From Daphnia pulex (taxonomy: Eukaryota > Arthropoda > Branchiopoda > Diplostraca > Daphniidae), in contig NC_060024.1 in assembly GCF_021134715.1 (NCBI RefSeq), forward strand, positions 8,184,001-8,248,000: a DNA stretch of 64,000 nt. The letters are read 5' to 3'. Below the pieces are notes generated by a model that was not told the DNA's origin, did no database searches, and worked only from the letters and a program-made list of their open reading frames with translations. Below, in pieces: positions 47,859 to 58,587 of this stretch. A program made the translations under genes and the position numbers. Each line of letters opens with the position of its first letter. Position 1 is the stretch's first letter.

Positions 47859-49013
47859 TTAGAATCCGTCACACTCAAAATGGACTTTGTTTCTTCGTGC
47901 GCGCGTGCCGCGTCGTACAGGTGGTCTTGGATGTTGATCGCTGGCGGCCGGAACAGTTGCTACATCGGAAGGAGTGGGGGAGTCGTTCACGCCCGTTAGG
48001 CCGCAGCTCGACTCGTGGTCACCATCGCCGCTCGCCCCGCCGGAAGGAGTTGCACCGCTGTCCGGAATCGCCGACATGGGGCGGATGAAACGTCGATTGC
48101 GCCATAGGACGCTGCCGCTCGCGAATTTGATGCGGTATGACCGGTACCGACCGATGGCCACGATGAACCCAACTTTGTCCCACAGTTTGGACTTCGGATC
48201 TCGGACGCGTACGGCTGTGCCAACAGAAAGTGGCCCCAATGGCCGGGCATGTTCGTCGTAGCGGAATTTAATGACGGCGTCGAGTTCCGCTTGGCGATCC
48301 ATTGCTTCCATAACTTTCTGCCACTGGGTCGCGAAGGAGGATCGATGCGCTAGGACGATGGATCGCAGTTGGTGGCCGAACACCATCTCTGCCGGGGAGA
48401 GTCCATTTTCTCTGGGGGTGTTCCGGAACTCCAGCATCCCCTGGGCGAAAGCTTCCGACGTCACGTCGCCGGTTGGCGCAATTTTGGCTACGAGATCCTT
48501 CATGGCCGCCACCGCCGCCTCGGCATGCCCGTTGCTTTGGGAGTAGCCCGGGGTCGAATTGCCCCAAACGACTCCCCAGTTGCGTAACTTGGACTGGAAA
48601 GCATGTGCCTCAAATTGAGGGCCGTTGTCGGACCAAAGTATTGCCGGGACGCCGAGATTGGTGAAAGACTCCACGATGGCCTGAGAAACCTCGCGGGCGG
48701 ACGGATCATGGAACCATCGATGAACAACGGGCCAGCCCGATAAGCGATCCACGTACACCAAAACGTGAAGCTGACCGAACTGGAAAAGGTCCGTGGAGAC
48801 GTCCTCGAACACCCGCGTAGGCAGGGGGTCGTGCAAGAGGGGCTCCTGTTGGTGATGGGGCCGCCGCTCCTGGCATGGTTGGCAGCTCTCCACTAAGAAG
48901 GTTATTTCGTTGGAGATTCCAGGCCAATAGACCGTCTGCCGGGCCCGCCATCCCATCCCGTCATCCGCACAATCCCCTGGTGGGCCGCATGGAGCTTCCC
49001 TAATACCTTGCAC
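47859..49013 (-). pseudogene. Ty3-like element: integrase
   Basis: The segment contains the second half of the zinc-binding site (CQPCQERRP) and the catalytic triad: Asp in VYVDRLSGW, Asp in LWSDNGPQFEAH and Glu in NGHAEAAVAAMK. It ends with a chromatin-binding-type C-terminal region and a Pro/Arg-rich tail. It is in a different frame from the upstream RNase H segment, with the shift lying between the HxxxH and CxxC halves of the zinc site, so the domain is disconnected from pol in this copy. Confidence 0.85.
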
Positions 49014-50041
49014 CGGGCGGATAGTGGAACGATGATCCGGCGGCCGAAAAGGACGATTCCGTTATCGACTGATAAGGCTTCTCGGATGGCCCAATACTGG
49101 CGCACCGACTTTGACGTTTTGTCTCGAGGAGTGAGGAAACCAGACGAAATGGCCGTCACAAGGTCTCTGTAGTCGGCGTCAGCCGCGGCCGCCGCTCTCA
49201 GTTGGTCCAGCATGGGGTCCGGCAGGTGGTCGGGTTCAGTGCCGGGATCTGGCTCCGCGGTGTCGTCGGTGTTGCGTTGCAAGACCTGGATCTGACCCAG
49301 AACAACGTGTCGGGCAAAGGACGAGGCGTCCGTGTTGGCAGCTTCGTCGTCTGGGCCCAGATCGTGGACGGGAGCTCGAGATAAGGCGTCTGGAATGGCG
49401 TGATCGCGGCCTCTGCGCCACTCTGTTGTGAAGATGAAAGGGGAAAGGCGCTCTTTCAAACGCTGCAGTTTTGGATTTTCGACGGCATCTAGCGTATATT
49501 TGTCGAGGATGGTGACGAGGGCTTGATGATCAACGACAAGGCGGAAGTGAGGTAGGCCCAGCAGATACAAGCGGCATTTACTCATCGCCCACTCGACCGC
49601 CGCCAATTCTAACTCCACTATGGCGTATCTTGACTCAGTGTCGGTACACCAACGGGAGTTGGCATCCACCAGCTTCCAAATTGATCCGTGGCGCTGGAGT
49701 AGAGCGTAACCCATCCCCTGCTTGCGGGAAGCATCCACTTGGAGGGACGTTTCCAGATCTGGGTCAAAATGGGCCAAGATAGGCGGCGCTGTGAGTGCGG
49801 CTTTGACTGCCGCGAACGCGCTGTCATGGTCTTCGGTCCAAATGAATGCGTTGCGGGCGCTCAGCAGAGGACGTAGAGGGCCCTTGGCAGCGGCCACCTC
49901 CGTGGAAAATCCGGCCAGCTGCTCGACGAGCCCCATAAACGATCGGAGTTCGGTGATATTGGTCGGACGCGGGAAGTCCGAGATGGCTCGCACTTTATCG
50001 GGGTCTACAGCAACACCTCCCTGTTGGATTTGGAAGCCCAC
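48902..50041 (-). pseudogene. Ty3-like element: RT thumb/connection and RNase H
   Basis: The segment starts at the RT palm/thumb ([18 protein letters not shown]) and continues to RNase H, with acidic residues in [22 protein letters not shown] and LVVDHQALV. Next come [13 protein letters not shown] and the HxxxH half of the integrase zinc site (LHAAHQGI). It follows the upstream RT segment in the same frame after a TAA stop at 50045-50047, and ends where the frame shifts near 48960. Confidence 0.85.
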
Positions 50042-50044
50042 CCA

Positions 50045-50638
50045 TTAAACTTGCGGTTGGGCAAACTGGAATTTCTTGATGTTGAACGTAATGCCAGCGT
50101 CCCGGGCCGCCGATAGGACAGCACAGACGCCCATCACATGTTCTGGAAATGATGAATCGTACCGAAGGAGGTCGTCCACGACGCGGACGGTCTTGCCGAC
50201 ACCTTGGAACGCTAAGTCCGCCCTTCTGTTGTATTCGTCGCTGGAGCTGCTCAACCCCATAGAGGCTCGCAGGAACTTGTACCTGCCCCACGGGGTCATA
50301 AACACTGTTAAATGCTGCGATGAAGGGTGTAGTGGAATTTGAAAATACCCGCTGGCCGCGTCAAACGTTGAAAAATAGGTGGCGTCGCCGCTGATCTCGG
50401 CCACTGCGTCTCTCGGAGTCCGGGTAGGATGAGTGGGCCGCCGCACGTGACGATTCAGCTTGGTGTGATCTACACAAATACGTAAAGATCCGTCAGATTT
50501 GCGCGTGATGACCAGGGGGGCCGCCCAGTCAGACGCTTCGGTCATGGGGATGATGATACCTTTTTCCACGAGGCCGTCCAGCAATTTCTTTACTTCCGGT
50601 CGGTCTGCGAACGGGATTGGGCGAGCGCCGTTGACATT
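50045..50638 (-). pseudogene. Ty3-like element: reverse transcriptase core
   Basis: RT motifs are WAAPLVITRKSDGSLRICVD, TFDAASGYFQIPL and the active-site region with two Asp in VRVVDDLLR, where most relatives have Tyr or Phe two residues before the Asp pair. The segment is in frame with gag but separated from it by a TAA at 50639-50641, and it ends at a second TAA. Confidence 0.85.
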
Positions 50639-52510
50639 TTACGGTTCCGCATCGTCCTTCAACTCGATGACCATCTCCGGCCCTTTCATTTCGGTTAGTA
50701 TACCGGACTGGTCGAACACATCGGCATAGCCCCGGGCGATGGCGTCTCCAATCCGCAGGATCTCATCTGGGGACGGAGATAATGGGAGAGGGCCGTCATA
50801 CACGAAAGATGGTGGGGTTGCTCCGATAGAGCTGACAGACGTACCCTTTTGTGAATGTCTCCATGGACGAGGGTAATCCTCGTGCAGGATGCCCAAAGCG
50901 ACACAGTCAAACCACGACAGAAGGACGCCATCCACCTCCGGGCAAAACGTGAAGGTGATCGCTGCCGTTATCCCCTCATAACACACTGTAATCTCCTTCT
51001 CACCGACAGCCAAGAGGGGGGTAGACTTATCTGCCATTGCAAGGTCAAACGCCGCGGATGCGAGGTCTGTTTCTGATACGCCCAACGCACGCATCACATC
51101 GAGGCCCGCCACTGTAACTTCAGCCCCACCGTCGGGGGTCACGTTATGCACGGTGGTGATGACCTCCCCGGCCGAATCACAGCACTGTAGAGAGATGGTT
51201 GGAGCAGGACGACGGCGTTTTGCACAGACGTTGCCGATGACTACGCGCTGCATATGAGAACGCGCCCGACTGCTGCCGGCATCGCCCCGACTATGGGCGC
51301 CGCTACTGGAGGTGCCACCGTTGCCGTGACCGCCGCTGCTGCCACCATCCGCTCCGGCCCCTTCCGTTTTCTCCAGCTTGCGATTCTTCGGACAACACGG
51401 AGAAAAGTGATTCGTGCCACCGCATCGGTGACATTGCTTACCGGTCGCTGGGCAGGGGTCATTAGCGCGGTGCGCGGATCGTCCGCAGGAACCGCATCTA
51501 TGGTTGTCGGATGCCATATCGGGACGTTGACTCTTCGACTGGAGCTGTGCGACTGACGGCGGGTGATTCAGCGATTTCTCACTGGCCTTAGCTGACTCGT
51601 CACTGCGGCAGATGTTAATGGCCTGCTGACCGGTCGGATATGGGCTGAGTGCCAGCAGCTTCCTCCGCGTCTCCGTGTCTCGTATGCCGGCCATGATGCG
51701 GATAGCCATCCGAGAGTCCAAGCACGCGGCACACATGTCAGCTGCGTCCGCAAGCGTCCGGAGGCGGATGTAGAAGTCGTCGAAGGATTCGGACGTGTGC
51801 TGTCGGCATTCATCAAACGCCACGCGGTCCAACGCGATGTTTCGCTTAGATCGAACGTGATCCGTGATGCGGTCGATGACGTCAGAGGGCGATAAGGGCG
51901 ACGTGGGAAGGATGCCCAAAGCCACCTCCACTACCTGCTGCATGGCTGGATCCAGCGCCATCCGGAATGCCGCCATCTGCTCATTCACCGGGTAGGCGTT
52001 CAATTGGTTCAAGTGGCAAAAATCGTTCCACCGATTCCGCCAGGAGTGGAGCTGGGCCAGAGACGCGTCTCCGTGCAGTTTCTCCAAACAAGAGGTATCG
52101 ATGCGACGGCGTTGGGAAGCCCCGCCACCACCAGCGCCACCGCCGCCTGCGCCGCCGCCTGGGCCACCTCCGCCAGCGCCGCCGCCTGGGCCACCTCCGC
52201 CAGCGCCACCGCCGCCTGCGCCACCTCCGCCTGCGCCTCCTCCACCAGCGCCACCGCCGCCAAAGAGCAATAGCTGAAGTTGTTGCGCGATGCCGGTCAA
52301 TTGTAATTCGACTGCGTCAATGCGATTGGCCGCTGCCACTGCCGCATCCATAGCGTCATTTGCCGACGCCATGTTGCCGACCACCACAGGAGGACCCGCG
52401 AGTGATGAAACTGGATGCTGCTTGGTGCGTTTCCGCCTCCGCTGCACCGGGAGAGGAATGTGCGGTGGGACCGGGCCAGATGAACGTAAGTTACGAGGAC
52501 ACGTCGACAT
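50639..52510 (-). CDS. Ty3-like element: gag with zinc knuckle and protease-like region
   Basis: The open frame runs from ATG 52510 (or the later ATG at 52372, which begins MASANDAMDAA). A Gly/Ala-rich repeat tract (about 52110-52270) precedes a capsid-like region, a zinc knuckle CHRCGGTNHFSPCC (C-x2-C-x4-H-x4-C), a Gly/Ser-rich linker and a retropepsin-like region with PDGGAEVTVAG in place of the usual D-[ST]-G-A. The frame stops just before the RT. This is transposon coding sequence, not a host gene. Confidence 0.85.
   Translation of the reverse strand: MSTCPRNLRSSGPVPPHIPLPVQRRRKRTKQHPVSSLAGPPVVVGNMASANDAMDAAVAAANRIDAVELQLTGIAQQLQLLLFGGGGAGGGGAGGGGAGGGGAGGGGPGGGAGGGGPGGGAGGGGAGGGGASQRRRIDTSCLEKLHGDASLAQLHSWRNRWNDFCHLNQLNAYPVNEQMAAFRMALDPAMQQVVEVALGILPTSPLSPSDVIDRITDHVRSKRNIALDRVAFDECRQHTSESFDDFYIRLRTLADAADMCAACLDSRMAIRIMAGIRDTETRRKLLALSPYPTGQQAINICRSDESAKASEKSLNHPPSVAQLQSKSQRPDMASDNHRCGSCGRSAHRANDPCPATGKQCHRCGGTNHFSPCCPKNRKLEKTEGAGADGGSSGGHGNGGTSSSGAHSRGDAGSSRARSHMQRVVIGNVCAKRRRPAPTISLQCCDSAGEVITTVHNVTPDGGAEVTVAGLDVMRALGVSETDLASAAFDLAMADKSTPLLAVGEKEITVCYEGITAAITFTFCPEVDGVLLSWFDCVALGILHEDYPRPWRHSQKGTSVSSIGATPPSFVYDGPLPLSPSPDEILRIGDAIARGYADVFDQSGILTEMKGPEMVIELKDDAEP
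52110..52270 (-). repeat. GC-rich minisatellite coding the Gly/Ala tract of gag
   Basis: Tandem 15-18 bp variants of GGTGGCGGCGGCGCT code for repeated Ala-Gly-Gly-Gly-Gly units inside the gag frame. Confidence 0.8.
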
Positions 52511-53020
52511 AAACACACGTCGAGTATGAAAAGACAGAGGCTACACAGCTCTGTGGAGAAAGATGGCGGCACACAATATCGAGATGGTTGCTGGAGCGCG
52601 CTGCCATCGTCACCACAGATAAGAAATAAAAAGCACGTGAGCGATAAGAGCACGTCGACATACACACACGTCGAGTGTTAAAGGGCAGGGGCGACAACCG
52701 CGACACAGCTGTGTGGATAAAGATGGCCGCCCACGATATCAAGTTGGTCGCTGGGGCACACTCACTGCCGCAGTCACCATAGATAAAAATAAAAAAATCG
52801 AGCTGCCGAGGAGATAACTAGCAAGCGTAAATGCGTACGCGGTGCTCACCCGAAAACGTTTGGCCGAGAAGAAATGGTGGGGGAAAGCGTGGGACGCCGT
52901 AATGGCCGCCAACAGCGTGGGGCCCGTACACACCGGCTGTAACAACGATAGTTTCCCCGCACACAAGCACACAAAAGTTACACTGAAGGTTCGAGAAGAC
53001 GTGAAATCACGAAAGCAAAG

Positions 53021-53032
53021 CCAACTGCGCCA
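53021..53032 (-). other. Primer-binding site of the Ty3-like element
   Basis: TGGCGCAGTTGG directly follows the 5' LTR in element orientation. TGGCGCAGT matches the complement of the 3' end of arthropod tRNA-Ser (…ACTGCG-CCA), the primer known for the 17.6/297 group. Confidence 0.6.
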
Positions 53033-53187
53033 TGTTATGTCTTTGTTCGATCGCTAAGGGCGATCGTAATTGTATTCAGGGTAAGCACACAAATCGTGCG
53101 ACTGCTTCCAGCCTCTAAGCCAAGCCAACTGCCTTCACCGGCAAGTAGCCCCTGGCGGTTGCAAGCGACGTTGCCACGTACACAACA
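53033..53187 (-). repeat. 5' LTR
   Basis: This 155-bp LTR is the 5' copy in element orientation and differs from the other copy at one base (TTCGATCG versus TTCAATCG). Confidence 0.9.
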
Positions 53188-53192
53188 TCAAC
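53188..53192. repeat. Target-site duplication, right copy (TCAAC)
   Basis: Five bases identical to those left of the element. Confidence 0.85.
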
Positions 53193-53310
53193 TAGCCAGG
53201 AAAGAGAAAGATCAAGGTCCCCAAGAGCCAGAAGAACAGTTGAGGAAATATTTAGTGAACCAGTAACCCCCCTTGGATGTCTGATGGCTTTGTTGTGGAT
53301 GTAAGCATTA
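53193..53310 (+). pseudogene. Older frame interrupted by the LTR element, right part
   Basis: After the duplicated TCAAC the plus strand continues in the frame left open at 47519, with an Arg/Ser/Glu-rich stretch (QERERSRSPRARR), then VEEIFSEPVTPLG and a stop. This shows that the LTR element landed inside an existing coding-type sequence. Confidence 0.5.
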
Positions 53311-53319
53311 ATTGGTTTG

Positions 53320-55493
53320 AATAGTTTTCGTGATGCAACTGATGATGAAAATCCAAAGGGAGGAAAAGGAAAGTAAAATATGTGGTGGTGCCTTCTGCAT
53401 TCCGGATGGATGCCCCCCAAATATTTCGCATGCGATGGGTGGATCTTTTCCGAATTTGACAATTGCTTAATTCGATCATCTGCAACAGACATATTTGTTT
53501 TGTCAATAATTGGACCATCAAGCCACTTTATGAAAACAAGTTTTTTGTCAAACCACGCACGAACGCAAAAAGACAAGATTTGGACAAGTGATGCTTCTTG
53601 ATTTACCACATGTGCATATTCGATCAAAGGAGAAAAACTTTATCTACCGACCAACCTCGTCACCGATTTTGAATCCAACAACGAAGATAAGCAGCCGGCA
53701 GCAGATTCTTTCTCTTATTTCTCGTCCCTAACAAGTAACACCCCACCTTTACTTAAACTCTTCGTTTCCTACGTACGTATTTTGAGAATCAACAATTGTG
53801 GCAGAAGAAGAAGAGGTTGATTGGAGGAAAGGAAATACTTTGCATTTTTACGATTAAAGAAGATAAGAGGAACTTAGCGAAGGCACATTGTTTCGGCGGT
53901 GCAAAAGGTATTTAAAATATGAAAGTAGCTACTAAAAAATAGTTTACTTGAAAATGGAAAATGCGTTGTGGCAGAAAGAGCTTCAACAAATGAAGAAAGA
54001 AAAAGAAAATTTTTGTTGGATTTGTTTATTGTTTCAAGTCTATAGAGATCACTTTCATTGCAGGCTATATAAACTTAAAATATTTTCTTCTTAAATTAAT
54101 CATGCATTAAAACAAACAGATTTTTCGAATCATGATGACTTTCGACGTGATGGGTTGTCATTGTCAATGTTAATAATGCTACCCCATAACAGCCTTCTTG
54201 GCTCGGCTAGCACCAAGGAAGTGGTAGACCAAAACTGCCTTATAGTGGGCGTGGCGTGGGTTCCAGTATATTACCTTGGCATATTAGCTTTGAGTAAGCC
54301 CTCTAGCGAATGACACACAAACAACAGAAATTAACATTGCACAAAGACATATATAAGGATCAAATATGAATACGTAGTGGAAAATATTGAAGAAGCGAAA
54401 ATTCAAGTTTCAGAGATCGGTGTAGAGATGGCTCACTCTGTGTTAAGTTCAGCAGTCGATGTTTTATCCCTTCCTATTCCTAGCAGATGAATTTGACTTC
54501 GTCTATCGGCGAGCTCCAGAAACCTTGCTTTGCGTGATGGTTTTATTCTAACGTAACAGACGAAGTTCCATATAAAGCGAAGTTTCAGCAGCTTACCGAA
54601 AAGAACATTGCAGTCGAGGGGTAGGTGGAGGGGCAAATGTCGACTAATGAAATTTACTTTTCATCGTCATTTTCATCGTCTGCTAGGCAGCTCGTCACTT
54701 TTGAACGTCCTAGACTCTTAGGGGTAGGGGTAGGAAAGTTTGGATGATATGTGGACGTGGGGAAATGGTGGAAGTAAAAAAATGAGGAAGAACTAGTTGA
54801 AGTCCTTAAAGTGAAGTAAAGGAAGATCAAGTGTCGCTTTTAGGGGTGATTTTTTTCAGATTTCTAACGTTTCTCTGATCTTCATTCATAAAATAGTATT
54901 CTTTCAAAAACGCTTTATGAAGCACTTCATTCGACACTTAAGCCATACACCGTACTCAACGGTCCAAACTGATCGCAGACGCTCCAAGATGTTGTGGAAG
55001 TAAACAGCTCTTCAGAGATTCTGTTGTGTTTGTTTCTCTCTCGTTCCTTTCTCTCTCATACTTATCTCCCCACGGGGAGACACACACAAGTGTCTCCCAC
55101 TGGCGTGCAAAAGAAGAGGATGCAGATAAAACAAAGCGTTTTATTACACCGATTGAAATATTTTTGTTTTACTTGGAGAACCGACACACTAAGAATTAAA
55201 AGGTCTTTAACAAAAGGTCTGTCAACACTCCGGTAATTTCTGATTGTATAGCGGAATCCATTCTGCTCAGTTTCATTCTGCGCAAAGGGTGATTTTAAAG
55301 ATTATGCATCATTTCAATACCGATGCCACAAATGTTGCGTCAACTACACGATTGTAAAAGCGGCTAAACGTCGTTTGGCTGGCCCAATGGCCAGCCTTAA
55401 TACCGCATCTATAGAAAGTCCCCGCCCGACGGCCAATGATGATGCCAAGCTTCGATTCGAATGTGCGCTGAACACTGCCGTATTGATCTCTGC
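53320..55493. other. Non-coding or decayed sequence
   Basis: I see no recognisable gene. The minus-strand frame at 53115-53627 overlaps the LTR and is antisense to the interrupted frame. Confidence 0.4.
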
Positions 55494-56357
55494 CTAACTC
55501 AGAAAGTTTTTAATCTGACGGCCTCCTGTACTGCCCTTTACTGATCCAAAGGGTGCGATCATACTAATAAAAAGCATCCCTTCATTATTTGAAAGCCGGT
55601 TGGTACCGGTACAGTCCACGTAAGACCGTAAAGTTGTTACTGGACACGTGTCCGAGTCCGGGCAGGCGGGAAGTGTAAATGATTGCACTGGGTCGTTTCG
55701 CTGCGCTTTCCGAAGTTTCGATAGGGCAAATTGAACCCAATTTTCTGAAAATTTGACTGATAGAAATGGAATGGAGACCAGTTCCGACACTCTAAGAGGA
55801 GTTGCTAAGGCTAACAAGGTAGCTAATTTCCCTACCAACACGGATATTGGGAGTGCACTGTTGTTGCCCAAGGAGACCATAAAGTTAAGAACGCGATTAG
55901 GGTCCCACGTTACATTGTACTTGTGCTTGGGAGGGTTAAGGTTGTAGCATCCTTTCAAAAATCCCAGCATGGGCCTGTGAATATTTATTAAACTGTACGA
56001 TTTGCCGGTCATTTGCAATTGGGCCAGATAATCCGAAATTAAATTTACATCGCTAGAAAGGGGATTTCTATCCAGCAACAAATACCAATCACACCAACAG
56101 TCCTATGCTGATTCGTACACCACGTTGGTGTTGGCGCGCCCCCCTTCCAAGAGAAGCTCGATAGCTGGCTCTGAAAACCCTTGCAGACTGTAAGATCTCA
56201 TAAGAGTCTCCGGGCGGCCAGCTTGAGCGCCCCTGATTGGAGTAACGGGTGAGACGTGCCTTGTGCTGAAGTTGCAAGGCTTGCCGCTGGTACTATTAGG
56301 TGAGGGATATTGCATGCACGTTCCAGTAGTACCGGAAACCCCAATTGGTCTCTCCAA
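55494..56357 (-). pseudogene. DIRS-type tyrosine recombinase, broken
   Basis: The minus strand encodes a core-binding region (SLQGFSEPAIELLL, SDVNLISDYLAQLQMTGKSY) and the start of a catalytic domain (LATPLRVSELVSI, with the first catalytic Arg). An in-frame TAG (near 56100) interrupts it. The order and spacing match the tyrosine recombinases of DIRS retroelements, which use it instead of an integrase. The conserved His and the final Tyr region are not clearly present before the stop at 55494. Confidence 0.7.
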
Positions 56358-56702
56358 ATGTGGAAAATTAAAACGATTGTCGCTTGTTTTCGACTAAGCT
56401 TTTCAAAACATCTTAAAATAACGGAAGTTATTACTACAATTTTTACTACTTATTACTACGCGTATCCTTTAAATCGATTCCAGCTAACTGAAAACGCGTT
56501 GATGGCCATTGCTCCGGGCTGTGCCTTCCATGATACCAAACTTTGTAATTGGGCGTTCCACGGTGCGGCAAATAAATCCGTGTAAATACCCCAATTTTCT
56601 CGGATCTCGGAAAACACGGAAGGGTCCAGCCTGCGTCTGCTTCCGCCCAGGATTCTCGATCAGCAACAACATTTAACAAGATACACACAGATAACAAGAT
56701 AC

Positions 56703-57033
56703 TCCCACTGGCGAGGTGATCAAATTGACTTTTGATTTGAGCCTGAAAGGCGCCTCCGTTCAAGTCGTCCACGGCAGTCGCAGTCCAGTCGTCTACTTCA
56801 TCAAGCCGGGCTGGTCCGTCAGCAAAAAAATTGGACAGGCCGAAGAAGTCGTCTCCATGCAACCGGACAGAAGTGTGGTCATTCTGACTCCTTTCGGCCA
56901 CCTGACGGCGACCGAGACCAGTCCGTACGGATCCGTTTTGGGCGAATCCGACTCTTTTCTTGCCGAAACTTTCCCCGTTCCGGCCAATCAGAAAGAGGAG
57001 ATTGGCGGCGAGTTGGTCAGCCGGCTCGAATAG
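56703..57033 (+). CDS. Unidentified coding-like 3' exon
   Basis: From an acceptor-like AG just upstream, the plus strand encodes about 105 residues starting near VIKLTFDLSLKGASVQVV, with HGSRSPVVYFIKPGW and a stop at 57031-57033. Codon use and third-position GC are host-like and unlike the surrounding AT-rich transposon debris. I do not recognise the family and see no upstream exon, so it may be a duplicated gene fragment. Confidence 0.35.
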
Positions 57034-57576
57034 CGATACTTTGTTCGACGCCGGTGCCGTAATATACAAATATACCGATGACTAATATACCGTTGACTTG
57101 TTCGGTGCCGTAATATACAAGGTATACTTACTTCAGTTTTTCCATGTACCAGAATATGTTCTTTATTCTGACATTGATTAAACAGGTAAAGAAAACTGAG
57201 AAAAAACAATGTTTACAAGAAAAAGAGTAGCTGGCCATTGAAAGAGCTCAAAAGATTTCTACTTGTTAGCTGCTTTCTCGTCTGCTAACAAGACGTGGAT
57301 TTTGATGTAATCTAGGTTTACTCTTTAAAGATTGTTTTTCAAAAGAAGGTACAATAAGTGTTATTAACCAAGCATTAACCATTAATACACTTTAAAGTTC
57401 AGTCCAAAGTATCTATTTCTAATTTATGTGTCCTGTCCATCATCATTGCTCTTTTTTTTTGTTTTCATTTTATCTTGAATGTTCTTTCTTGTTCTTTCTT
57501 TTTTTCAAAAGAAAAAAATTGTGTATTTCACATTGAATTTCAAAGATTATTTTAAAAAAATTGGACAAATCAAAAT

Positions 57577-58286
57577 TCATTCATCAGTAATGGTTATTGG
57601 AATTAATTTGCCATTAACCAACGTTTTCTTGGTGTTCAGAATGATTTCCAAATTACCGTCGGAATAAAATGCATTGAGTTTTTTCAAATTGTCATCAGTA
57701 ACCAGGTTTTCCGGTAAAGGAAAATCTATTTTTTTGAATGAGGTCTCAGTGTACGGTGTTTTGCAGATATGTGTTCTTTTAACTGTTTGAACCTTTTTGA
57801 TATAGTACACTTCAACGTTTCCAGAACTATTAACACTGATTGTGATTTTAGCTGATGATACATTTGGGAGTATTTGGTGGAAGTGGTCTTCTAATTTTCT
57901 TTTTTCCCCCTTTGTTGACTGGATGCTGCGTTGGATGAATTGGCAAATTTTTCTCTTTCAAATTCTAAAAAAATAAATTCTAAGGTAAGAAAATAAGAAA
58001 TACTAGAAACGATCTTCTTAATGAAAAGTGATCGGAACGCAGTGCTTCCATATGCCGGTTAATTATCCGATGACCGGATATTTTTGAGAAATTTTCGACC
58101 GAGCGGATAAACAGACAATTTCGGATAATTGGCAATTTAACGTAAAAATGAGCGAATTTAATCATACTGATAGTAATAATAATTTTTAAAAATGTAATTA
58201 CCCATTAACTTTCCCTTTTCTGCATTTGACTTCAAAATGGAATCCACGTGGGGAACGGTAAGCCTATCAATATTCACGCGTTCCAT
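57577..58286 (-). CDS. Small alpha-crystallin/Hsp20-like protein, apparent one-base frame break
   Basis: Coding exons 58286-58202 (ATG in EM-ERVNIDRL) and 57964-57577 are joined by a phase-1 intron. The second exon contains ITISVNSSGNVEVYYIKK, FKKIDFPLPENLVTDDNL and FYSDGNLEII, a beta-strand pattern like the alpha-crystallin domain (an LP-x-V-type motif, then a Gly-x-Leu-x-Ile-type motif). Frame continuity between exon 1 and the domain fails by one base in a G5A6 run near 57905. Read strictly, translation stops after about 52 residues. Either the run is miscounted or the gene is broken. The domain call is from pattern only. Small heat-shock proteins bind unfolding proteins. Confidence 0.45.
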
Positions 58287-58390
58287 TTCGTGAATCGCTT
58301 TACTAGAACTTCGTGCCTGACTTTCCTATAGAAATGTAAGTTAAATATAAACGAAATAACTAAAAGCGGAATTTGAAATAAAAATTTACC

Positions 58391-58428
58391 TTATCCCAAA
58401 ACTAAGTAGACAAAGTCCGCAACAATTC
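58391..58428 (-). other. Probable non-coding first exon of the crystallin-like gene
   Basis: The stretch lies about 30 bp downstream of a TATA box, contains no ATG and ends at GATAAG|GTAAAT. The next acceptor (TATAG at 58326) opens the exon with the proposed start codon. Confidence 0.45.
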
Positions 58429-58453
58429 CTGTGTGATGGATATATCTAAGGCA

Positions 58454-58461
58454 TTTATATA
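58454..58461 (-). promoter_or_regulatory. TATA box of the crystallin-like gene
   Basis: TATATAAA on the minus strand, about 170 bp upstream of the proposed start codon and about 127 bp from the DIRS reverse-transcriptase remnant. Confidence 0.5.
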
Positions 58462-58587
58462 TCTACACAGCCTCTACTGAAATGTTGCACACTTCGCAAC
58501 AGGCCGCTTAAGTTTTAGCCGTAACTGTGAGAGCGCTTGATCTGGTGCCACCGCATTTGTTTACACTGAGAGGGGGCAAAAACGGAC

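Larger units (their letters stand above)
47525..53187 (-). mobile_element. Ty3-like (Metaviridae-type) LTR retrotransposon, 5.66 kb
   Basis: Two 155-bp direct LTRs beginning TGTTATG and ending ACAACA bound the element and differ at one visible base. Both flanks carry TCAAC. Reading on the minus strand the order is primer-binding site, gag with a zinc knuckle, protease-like region, reverse transcriptase, RNase H and integrase, which is the Ty3 order with no envelope gene. Pol has two in-frame stops and one frameshift, so this copy cannot make a full polyprotein, although the LTRs suggest a recent insertion. Confidence 0.92.

Noticed and set aside
53115-53627. 170-codon minus-strand frame
   Set aside because: It runs across the LTR boundary and is antisense to the interrupted plus-strand frame.
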